DNA of 5,888 nucleotides. Source: RGIG8745 sp964554265 (GTDB lineage: Bacteria; Bacteroidota; Bacteroidia; Bacteroidales; Bacteroidaceae). Each line of letters starts with the position of its first letter. Within the stretch, counting starts at the first letter, position 1. Of the stretch, positions 1-5,694 are shown one piece after another. The DNA lies in NCBI GenBank assembly GCA_964554265.1, contig CAZKOB010000168.1, forward strand, positions 1 to 5,888, in the 5' to 3' direction. The notes below the pieces were generated by a model, which saw only the letters and a list, made by a program, of their open reading frames with translations, had not been told where the DNA came from and did no database searches. Both the position numbers and the translations under genes were made by a program.

Positions 1-1
1 G

Positions 2-49
2 TCTAACGATGAGGGCCAATCCTCCGTGCCTTTTACTTTGGCTGAATAG
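2..49 (+). CDS. possible C-terminal end of an upstream gene (partial)
   Basis: The frame starting at base 2 is open from the window edge to a TAG at 47-49 and reads SNDEGQSSVPFTLAE. The stop lies 5 bp before the left copy of the flanking repeat, a natural place for a gene to end. Fifteen codons are too few to recognise a family, and an open stretch this short is common by chance. The alternative is plain intergenic sequence. Confidence 0.2.
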   Translation, partial: SNDEGQSSVPFTLAE

Positions 50-53
50 TTAC

Positions 54-226
54 TTCAAGGTCTGAAAACGGCCTTAGAATCGCACAAACGGCACTTCGGC
101 AAGATTCGGCCGATTTTATGCGATTCTGCGAGCCTTGAATTTTAACATTTCAAATTGTCAAGAAAAGCCCGCAATTTATGACAATCAGATGGAGTGAAGG
201 GGATTACCGGACTGATTTATGAGGAC
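54..226 (+). repeat. left copy of a structured inverted repeat flanking the HTCS gene
   Basis: This segment matches the reverse complement of 5046-5222. The core, 54-161 against 5222-5114, has about 10 differences in 109 aligned positions, including one single-base indel. The match weakens but stays colinear through AGATGG.GTGA (187-197) and TTTATGAGGAC (216-226). The core begins with TTCAAGG (54-60) and has CCTTGAA at 133-139, giving an imperfect palindromic unit of about 86 bp with terminal inverted repeats. No transposase is present. It resembles a MITE-like or extragenic palindromic repeat family, but I cannot name the family. Confidence 0.85.
76..127 (+). other. conserved hairpin inside the left repeat
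   Basis: AGAATCGCA (76-84) pairs perfectly with TGCGATTCT (119-127). Inside it, CGGC (89-92) pairs with GCCG (109-112), and CTT (94-96) with AAG (101-103) around a CGGC tetraloop. A second small hairpin just before it pairs 57-62 with 70-75. The right-hand copy differs within this hairpin only at 100, 104 and 107, all predicted unpaired, so the fold is preserved. It may act as DNA (cruciform) or RNA; the sequence does not say which. Confidence 0.6.
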
Positions 227-422
227 TTCAAGGCCCATGGAAAGACATCAAAGAACGGTAGGAATCTTCGATGGGAACGTTTAGGTGGCATGATGACGAA
301 GTCAGGAGAGACAACAGCAGAAAGAGCATAACGGTTGTCGTATAAGTATATTTACGAGCTATTTTACTTATAATTCCACCTCATTTCTTGTGTAGTTATA
401 ACCTTAGATGTCTTTTTATAGT
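227..422. other. upstream spacer, no convincing gene
   Basis: Apart from a short match to the right flank (283-307 against 4833-4809), this spacer carries no recognised gene. A + frame is open from 182 to a TAA at 329-331 (about 45 codons from a GTG at 194). It has no ATG near its beginning and starts inside the repeat, so it is more likely a repeat remnant than a gene. An inverted pair GACAAC (310-315)/GTTGTC (334-339) lacks a T-run and is not called a terminator. Confidence 0.5.
341..372. promoter_or_regulatory. 8-bp inverted repeat upstream of the HTCS promoter
   Basis: TATAAGTA (341-348) and TACTTATA (365-372) form a perfect inverted repeat with a 16-bp spacer, centred about 70 bp upstream of the predicted -7 element. 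Such a layout could be an operator, perhaps for autoregulation by the AraC-type domain. In an AT-rich spacer it could also be chance. No terminator-like T-run follows. Confidence 0.25.
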
Positions 423-430
423 TAACTTTG
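423..430 (+). promoter_or_regulatory. Bacteroidota-type -7 promoter element of the HTCS gene
   Basis: TAACTTTG matches the Bacteroidota primary-sigma -7 consensus TAnnTTTG exactly. Transcription would start about 6-8 bases downstream, near 436-438, leaving a leader of roughly 20 bases before the ATG at 459. No good TTTG-type -33 element is visible at the usual spacing; TTCTTG (385-390) is the nearest weak candidate. The position directly before the gene supports the call. Confidence 0.6.
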
Positions 431-458
431 CAATAATAAGAAGTAAAAGATACTTTAT

Positions 459-3400
459 ATGAAGAAGACCTTGAAAAGACTATACTTTATATTGATGTTG
501 CTCAGCATTTGCTATTACAGCTATGCTGAAAATTTTAGTAGTGATTTAATATGGGAAACACAGCAGAGTTATGCAGACAGTGTATTGCAGAATATAGAAA
601 TATGCAGGTTCAGCAAGAATCTTGGTATTCCGACAAGCGAAATACAGGCGATCCATCAGGACAAAGAGGGATTAATCTGGATCGGTACAAGACTCGGACT
701 TTACCGCTATGACGGTTTTCAGGCCAAACGATACAAAAACAACCCGAAACGTCCTACCATGTTATCCTCAAACAGGATCAATTGTCTTGGAGATGCGGAT
801 GACTGCCTATGGATTGGTACGGACAATGGATTGAACTGCTTGAATCTCAAGAACGGAGAGAGCCGGCAATACCATTTTGAAGATTTTCCGAACTGTGACA
901 ATATCAGTTGTCTGCTCATCACAAAATCAGCAAACGGAAAGATGCAACGGATGTGGATTGGTACAGAAGGAGGACTGTATATTTACGAACCGTCCACAGA
1001 GAAGTTTACTTTCTTATGCGATCAGCGAGGCAACTCAAGAGTTCCGCATTGTGCGATAAAGTCGCTGATGAAAGACCACAAAGGATTTGTCTGGATTGGC
1101 ACCTGGGACAAAGGATTATACCGTTATGACCCGGAAGACAATTCTTTCTATACAATACCCAAATTCAATGACATCAACTCAGCGCAAGTGGTCTTTGAAG
1201 ACAAACGTCACAGACTGTGGGTCGGAACATGGGGAAAAGGCATTTATCTGATACATAACCCACATGATACAGACAAGCCGCTGCGATTCAGCAATTTCAT
1301 GGTGGAAAATACAAACGGACTGCTTAAATCGGACATCATATATTCTCTGACAGAAGATCCTTACACCGGATTGTTGTGGATAGGCACACTGAAAGGACTT
1401 ATCTTTTATGCCAACAATCAGTTCTACACCATCCCGCCGGCCAAAATGCCTTCGCCGACCTTTTTCAACAGAGGCGCAACCATTTTATTGCACGACAGGA
1501 GCGGAAACATCTGGATAAGCGCTTCACCCACAGAACTTGCATCGGTGTCTGTCCGTCCGAAAAATTTTACAAACCATTTCCTGCCGCAACCTTTGCAAGG
1601 GGAAGACATCATAAACTGTATAACATACGACCATGCAGGAAATATCTGGATGGGGCTTGAACGCAACGGCATGGTATGCACAAACCGTCAAACGAATGCA
1701 CAGGCATACATGAAGGACATTCCGGCCATGAAAGGCATCAAGATACCTTCAAAGGTCAATACCATATATGAGACACACGACAGTTGTCTGCTTGTCGGAA
1801 CCACAAGCAACGGTATCATGAAAATCAGCAAAAACAAACGCGAATTAGCGATAAACAACACAAGCAACACTTCGTGGCTTCCGGACAACTGTATCTACTC
1901 ATTCCTTGAGGACAAGGAAAAGAATGTTCTGGTCGGAACATGGAGCGGACTCTGTGTGATGTATCGCCGAGGTGGAGGAAAGCGGTTGAGTTCGGAAGCT
2001 TTCCGCGAACTTGAAACAGCACAAGTGCGTCACATCATACAATGCAAGAACGGAACAATATGGCTGTCGACCAAAAACAAGGGAATAATACGTCTGAAAG
2101 GCAATGTAAACAATCCGAAGTCATTGCGTATGCATATCTACAACAATCCGCTCGACACACAAATGCTAATATTGGATGCCAACAAGATGCTGGAAGACAG
2201 CAGAGGACGCATTTGGGCTTGTTCGCAAGAGACAGGACTGATGCTGTACGACCAGAAACGCGACGGTTTCGTTTGTGTAAACCGCCTATACGGCATACTC
2301 GATGACGATATATGCAGTATAGAAGAAGGGCATGACGGCAATTTATGGATATCCTCACGACAGAATGTGATCTGCCTACAACTTAAGCAAAACGGAGACT
2401 TTGCAAAGCTTCGCTATATACCGAACACAAACGAGCAGGACGACAATTACTTCGGCAAGGGTATCTCCTGCCAATACAACAAAAGAGAGATCTGTTTCGG
2501 AGGAACCGGAAGATACACCATCCTTACGGACAAACAGATTCCGGCGGCAGATTCCGGTACAGGTACAAGCATCACTGACATAAAGATATTCAACACTCCA
2601 TTGGAATTGTTGCCGGCAAACGACCGCAAGGAAATATCGAAGCTGCTGCCTCCCTATACAGACAAGATACGCCTGTCGCATTCGCAAAACGACATAACAA
2701 TAGAATTTTCATCCCTATCCTATAGCCATTCACAGGAAAGCAGGTTTGCCTATATGCTTGAAGGCCATGACAAAGAATGGGTATATCTTGAAGTCGGACA
2801 ACACTCCGCCTATTTCAGCAATTTGCCTTCCGGCACATACACTTTCTATCTGAAAGCGACAGACGCAAACGGCATCTGGTGCGACGGTATAAAGAAATTG
2901 GAAATGACCATACTCCCTCCTTTGTGGCTGTGTTGGGAAGCCATACTGATGTATATCATCCTGCTCGGCGCCATAGGCTACTTCTTAATAAGGTATATCA
3001 AACAAAAGGAGGTGCAGAAGCGTGAATTGCAATTGGCAAGACTGGCAAAGGAACAGATTGAAGAACTGAACCACAAGAAACTCCAGTTTTTTACCAACAT
3101 CACACATGACTTGATGACCCCGCTTACAGTCATTTCCGCCACAGTCAGCGAGTTGGAGGCCGATTGTCCTCACAAAGCAGAATACTGTCATATCATACAG
3201 AATAACCTGAATCGTCAGATGCGTCTGTTACAACAGATTCTGGAATTTCGCAAAGCGGAAACAGGCAACTTACAGTTAAAAGTCTCCAAAGGCGACATCG
3301 CAGAATTTTGCCGTAAAGAAATCGAAAGTATCGACCCTTTGATGAAACACAAGAAATTACATCTCTCTCTGTTGTGTTTCCCCGAAAATATTGTCGGATA

Positions 3401-4700
3401 TTTTGATTCAGACGCATTTGACAAGATTATGTACAACCTGCTGTCAAATTCAGCAAAGTACACACAACCGATGGGGTTTGTACAGGTGACACTTACGTGC
3501 GACAACAAAGAAGAATCCGTCACACTGACGGTGAGGGACAACGGACAAGGCATTCCCGCCAGCAAACAATCGGATTTGTTCAAAAGATTTTATGAAGGCG
3601 AACACCGAAAATTCAATACCTATGGGACAGGAATAGGACTTTCTCTCACCAAAGACCTCATAGACTTGCATCATGGAACAATACATGTGGAAAGCAACGA
3701 GGGGGTCGGAACGATATTTACAGTCACCTTACCTATAAGCCGTAATTCTTTTGAAGAAGATGAAATCGATGACACACCTTTGCTCTTTGAAGAAACAAAG
3801 CAAGTCGAGAATGCAAAAAAAGAGGATGTGCCGGAGAAAGTTGACTCAAAGGAACAGTCTGGTATGGATGGTGACGAAAGTGCATTGTCTGCAGGAGAAA
3901 CAACAATGCACATGAAAACGGAACTGAAACAATATACGCTTCTTATAGTGGAGGACAACGATGAACTCACCATATTGATGAAACGTCTGTTGCAACGCTA
4001 CTACAATATCATCACAGCATACAATGGCATGGAGGCTATTGAGATTATGGAAAATGAAAAGGTAGATCTTATAGTGGCGGATGTCATGATGCCTGTAATG
4101 GACGGAATCGAGATGGTACGCAAATTACGCGGAATGCCGGATTTCAGCAACTGTCCCATAATCATGCTTACGGCGAAGCGCAACGAACAAGACAGAGTCG
4201 AGGCATACGAAGCCGGAGCCGATGCATATATCACCAAACCTTTCCATTTATCTGTGCTGCATGCACGGATCCAGAACTTATTGAAGCGCAGGGAAAAGGC
4301 CCTAAAAGAGATGAAGAACAAGATATTCGACGGACTCGGTGAACTTGAAATTACTGATGCAGATGAAGAGTTTCTGAGGAAATGTATCAACTGCGTCAAC
4401 AAACACTTGTCGGACGCAGACTTCGACCAGCAGGTCTTTGCTGATGACACAGGCACATCGAAATCGACATTATACAAGAAACTGAAATTGCTGACAGGTC
4501 TCAACACCTCTGCCTTCATTCGCAATATACGCATGAAAGCCGCATGCGAAATAGCACTCAAGAATCCTAATATACGTATATCAGACTTAGCTTATTCTGT
4601 CGGATATAACGATCCGAAATATTTCTCTTCGTGCTTCAAGAAGGACTTCGGTATGATTCCATCGGAATATATAAAGATGAAGATGCAGGAGAAGACCTAA
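459..4700 (+). CDS. hybrid two-component system sensor kinase/response regulator (HTCS)
   Basis: Membrane sensor and transcription factor in one 1413-residue chain, full length for the family. A signal peptide (1-23, cleavage likely after SYA) is followed by about 14 propeller blades (roughly 60-690). The clear WIGT-type motifs are at W74, W118, W166, W212, W254 and W307, with degenerate ones after. A Y_Y_Y-like domain (about 738-818) and one transmembrane helix (about 824-846) come next. The kinase has phospho-acceptor His883 (THDLMTPLT), N-box N997, G1 D1027-G1031, F-box FKRF (1041-1044) and G2 GTGIGL (1056-1061). An acidic linker (1094-1158) leads to the receiver: E1165/D1166, phospho-acceptor Asp1208, T1238, K1260. 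An AraC-type double helix-turn-helix (about 1305-1407) ends the protein. Family members usually sense glycans and activate carbohydrate-use loci; the ligand and targets are not deducible here. The start is fixed by the signal peptide and an in-frame TAA at 444-446; no strong Shine-Dalgarno is seen. The H-box has Met886 where Arg is common. Confidence 0.97.
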   Translation: MKKTLKRLYFILMLLSICYYSYAENFSSDLIWETQQSYADSVLQNIEICRFSKNLGIPTSEIQAIHQDKEGLIWIGTRLGLYRYDGFQAKRYKNNPKRPTMLSSNRINCLGDADDCLWIGTDNGLNCLNLKNGESRQYHFEDFPNCDNISCLLITKSANGKMQRMWIGTEGGLYIYEPSTEKFTFLCDQRGNSRVPHCAIKSLMKDHKGFVWIGTWDKGLYRYDPEDNSFYTIPKFNDINSAQVVFEDKRHRLWVGTWGKGIYLIHNPHDTDKPLRFSNFMVENTNGLLKSDIIYSLTEDPYTGLLWIGTLKGLIFYANNQFYTIPPAKMPSPTFFNRGATILLHDRSGNIWISASPTELASVSVRPKNFTNHFLPQPLQGEDIINCITYDHAGNIWMGLERNGMVCTNRQTNAQAYMKDIPAMKGIKIPSKVNTIYETHDSCLLVGTTSNGIMKISKNKRELAINNTSNTSWLPDNCIYSFLEDKEKNVLVGTWSGLCVMYRRGGGKRLSSEAFRELETAQVRHIIQCKNGTIWLSTKNKGIIRLKGNVNNPKSLRMHIYNNPLDTQMLILDANKMLEDSRGRIWACSQETGLMLYDQKRDGFVCVNRLYGILDDDICSIEEGHDGNLWISSRQNVICLQLKQNGDFAKLRYIPNTNEQDDNYFGKGISCQYNKREICFGGTGRYTILTDKQIPAADSGTGTSITDIKIFNTPLELLPANDRKEISKLLPPYTDKIRLSHSQNDITIEFSSLSYSHSQESRFAYMLEGHDKEWVYLEVGQHSAYFSNLPSGTYTFYLKATDANGIWCDGIKKLEMTILPPLWLCWEAILMYIILLGAIGYFLIRYIKQKEVQKRELQLARLAKEQIEELNHKKLQFFTNITHDLMTPLTVISATVSELEADCPHKAEYCHIIQNNLNRQMRLLQQILEFRKAETGNLQLKVSKGDIAEFCRKEIESIDPLMKHKKLHLSLLCFPENIVGYFDSDAFDKIMYNLLSNSAKYTQPMGFVQVTLTCDNKEESVTLTVRDNGQGIPASKQSDLFKRFYEGEHRKFNTYGTGIGLSLTKDLIDLHHGTIHVESNEGVGTIFTVTLPISRNSFEEDEIDDTPLLFEETKQVENAKKEDVPEKVDSKEQSGMDGDESALSAGETTMHMKTELKQYTLLIVEDNDELTILMKRLLQRYYNIITAYNGMEAIEIMENEKVDLIVADVMMPVMDGIEMVRKLRGMPDFSNCPIIMLTAKRNEQDRVEAYEAGADAYITKPFHLSVLHARIQNLLKRREKALKEMKNKIFDGLGELEITDADEEFLRKCINCVNKHLSDADFDQQVFADDTGTSKSTLYKKLKLLTGLNTSAFIRNIRMKAACEIALKNPNIRISDLAYSVGYNDPKYFSSCFKKDFGMIPSEYIKMKMQEKT
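3893..3908 (+). promoter_or_regulatory. possible internal ribosome binding site and start before the receiver domain
   Basis: AGGAG (3893-3897) lies 8 bases before an in-frame ATG at 3906-3908 (Met1150), with a second ATG at 3912. The site falls in the acidic linker between the kinase and the receiver. Initiation here would give a 264-residue soluble receiver-AraC protein lacking sensor and kinase. The true gene start has no comparable site. Bacteroidota rely little on Shine-Dalgarno pairing, so this may be coincidence in purine-rich linker codons. Confidence 0.25.
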
Positions 4701-4730
4701 TGTGTTTATACGCCTCCCCCCAAAAAAGGT

Positions 4731-4809
4731 ATCCCTTGTATGTGTCTGTTTCTAAAAAGCGAGTGAGAAAAGATGCACTCATGGAAACACACTGCAAGGG
4801 ATGTTTTTT
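4731..4809 (+). terminator. intrinsic terminator of the HTCS gene
   Basis: A long stem pairs ATCCCTTG (4731-4738) with CAAGGGAT (4795-4802), GTGT (4742-4745) with ACAC (4789-4792) and GTTTC (4748-4752) with GAAAC (4784-4788), with small bulges. An inner GAGTG (4761-4765)/CACTC (4776-4780) pair tops it. Six T residues follow at 4804-4809. It starts 30 bases after the stop codon, so the HTCS transcript probably ends here and the gene is monocistronic on this side. Confidence 0.8.
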
Positions 4810-4833
4810 CCTGACTTCATCATCGTGTCACCC
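4809..4833 (-). repeat. short inverted match to 283-307, outer part of the flanking repeat
   Basis: The reverse complement of this segment matches 283-307 at 21 of 25 positions, ending in an identical GAAGTCAGGA. The order is colinear with the larger inverted repeat (54-226 against 5222-5046), so both flanks appear to derive from the same longer sequence. The intervening stretch is 56 bp on the left and 212 bp on the right. It directly abuts the terminator T-run. Confidence 0.5.
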
Positions 4834-4872
4834 TGCATAATTCCAATGGATGTATATATCTGGTTTTGCAAG

Positions 4873-4968
4873 TGTATTCACAGAATCTTCCTGTGATTCT
4901 TATGGTTGCAAGCTGTTGTATTCACAGAATCCTCTTGTGATTCTTACGGTTATAAGTCTGTGAATACA
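4873..4968. repeat. 44-bp-period tandem duplication with inverted end
   Basis: Two units starting TGTATTCACAGAATC lie at 4873-4913 and 4917-4957. They match at about 35 of 41 positions and have a 44-bp period. They are followed at once by CTGTGAATACA (4958-4968), the exact reverse complement of the unit start. Each unit also contains AGAATC...GATTCT, so small hairpins can form. The block lies in the part of the right flank that has no counterpart in the left flank. No coding potential is seen. Confidence 0.75.
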
Positions 4969-5045
4969 TCAGCAAAAATAAACCGAAGTCGTGCAGATAT
5001 ATACCTTATTTACCAGTCCGACTGTCACACTGCAACAAGGCAGAC

Positions 5046-5222
5046 GTCCTCATAAACCGGCTTGGTTATCCCACCGTCACACCATCTACTTATCATAAAT
5101 TTCAAGTCTTTTTTTGACAATCTGAAATGTTAAAATTCAAGGCCTCGCAGAATCGCATAAAATCGGCCAAACCTTACCGAAGTGCCGTTTGTGCGATTCT
5201 AAGGCTGTTTTTGAGCCTTGAA
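5046..5222 (-). repeat. right copy of the structured inverted repeat
   Basis: This is the reverse-complement partner of 54-226. It ends with GCCTTGAA (5215-5222), paired within the unit to TTCAAGGC (5136-5143). The 9-bp stem AGAATCGCA (5149-5157)/TGCGATTCT (5192-5200) and a small hairpin AAGGCT (5201-5206)/AGCCTT (5214-5219) are both intact. It carries one extra base (GAGGCC where the left copy has GAGCC). Together the two copies bracket the HTCS gene with its promoter and terminator. Confidence 0.85.
5149..5200 (-). other. conserved hairpin inside the right repeat
   Basis: This is the counterpart of the hairpin at 76-127. The 9-bp outer stem, the CGGC/GCCG inner stem and the CTT/AAG stem are all identical; only the tetraloop (CGGT on the minus strand) and two unpaired bases differ. 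Conservation of the stems alongside drift in the loops suggests the fold matters, or mattered when the family spread. Confidence 0.6.
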
Positions 5223-5285
5223 CTTCAAATGTAAAAATAATACAATTCTCATTCTGAAAAGATACATTTATTCACATTCACGAGC

Positions 5286-5407
5286 GTTTCGCCTGAAAAA
5301 AGAGTACGCTGAAAATAAATTTTCAAGGTGAACAAAATTTGTTTAAAAGGCACTTTAAAAACATTTTCAAGGTGAACGAAATTTATTTTCAAGGTGAACG
5401 AGTTTGA
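5286..5407. repeat. 22-bp-period degenerate array with a head-to-head boundary
   Basis: TTTTCAAGGTGAAC occurs exactly at 5320-5333, 5364-5377 and 5386-5399. The spacings of 44 and 22 bp indicate a 22-bp unit with a decayed second copy at 5342-5363. Two loosely related units in the opposite direction lie at 5286-5299 and 5301-5315. The directions meet at a perfect inverted repeat TGAAAAT-AA-ATTTTCA (5310-5325). Since 22 is not a multiple of three, the array does not encode a peptide repeat. Its function is unknown. Confidence 0.7.
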
Positions 5408-5551
5408 GAAGCTCCGTTTTTCGGGCTGAATTTTGATATTGGCCAAAAGTGATTTCTTAAAAAATCTAAATCAGTTTTTTCAATGTCACGAAAAACAAAG
5501 ATAGGTTTTGGTGGCGAAAAACAGGAATCTTGGATGAATAATTTTATAACC

Positions 5552-5566
5552 TGCTGATTATCAGCA
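5552..5566. repeat. 15-bp perfect palindrome TGCTGAT-T-ATCAGCA
   Basis: A 7-bp inverted repeat around a single central T. It shares the core TGATTATCA with the palindrome at 5636-5648. No T-run follows, so it is unlikely to be a terminator; a protein binding site or a remnant of a mobile element end is possible. Confidence 0.5.
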
Positions 5567-5633
5567 TTTCCTATTTTTATCACAACCTATACCTTTTGTA
5601 CCTAAAACCGCATCGTTTTGTTAAAATAGTATT

Positions 5634-5661
5634 TTATTGATTATCAATTATTTATCAATAA
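5634..5661. repeat. overlapping palindromes around ATTGATTATCAAT
   Basis: ATTGAT-T-ATCAAT (5636-5648) is a perfect palindrome. In addition, TTATTGAT (5634-5641) pairs with ATCAATAA (5654-5661), so two alternative hairpins are possible. The sequence lies about 35-60 bp upstream of the ATG at 5695. In AT-rich DNA such palindromes are weaker evidence than their length suggests. Confidence 0.4.
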
Positions 5662-5694
5662 AGTTTTAAAAATTCGGCAATTGGAAAAGTGTAA

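Larger units (their letters stand above)
5408..5694. other. AT-rich spacer with palindromes, no gene recognised
   Basis: No supported gene is seen on either strand. A minus-strand frame (5389-5583, 64 codons) begins in the spacer and runs into the 22-bp array; it has no recognisable domain. The spacer holds two TGATTATCA-centred palindromes and four of the window's five closely spaced TTATCA hexamers. No clear TAnnTTTG promoter is seen; TACCTTTTG and TAGGTTTTG each have one base too many. Confidence 0.5.

Noticed and set aside
310..339. Terminator of an upstream gene at GACAAC/GTTGTC
   Set aside because: The stem is only 6 bp with an 18-base loop and neither strand has a following T-run.
341..430. 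Invertible promoter (phase-variation switch) in front of the HTCS gene
   Set aside because: The 8-bp inverted repeat at 341-372 does not enclose the promoter at 423-430, and no recombinase gene is present.
501..514. Lipoprotein signal (Cys18 in the signal peptide)
   Set aside because: The residues before Cys18 are L-S-I, without the small residue needed at -1; an SYA cleavage site at 21-23 fits a standard signal peptide better.
4001..4561. 186-codon minus-strand open frame
   Set aside because: It lies wholly opposite the receiver and AraC-type domains of the HTCS gene, shows serine-rich low-complexity translation and no domain; a shadow of the real gene.
54..5222. Composite transposon with the repeats as insertion sequences
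   Set aside because: Each repeat is under 200 bp with no transposase, and no target-site duplication could be identified at either end.
5320..5407. CRISPR array
   Set aside because: The apparent spacers are only about 8 bp, there is one decayed unit and no cas gene; a short-period tandem repeat.
5249..5446. 65-codon minus-strand open frame
   Set aside because: It is read through the 22-bp-period array, which is not a multiple of three and loses frame between units; no recognisable domain.
5389..5583. 64-codon minus-strand open frame
   Set aside because: It starts at a palindrome and ends in the array, with no ribosome site, promoter or known domain. It may be part of a dispersed repeat, but a protein is not supported.
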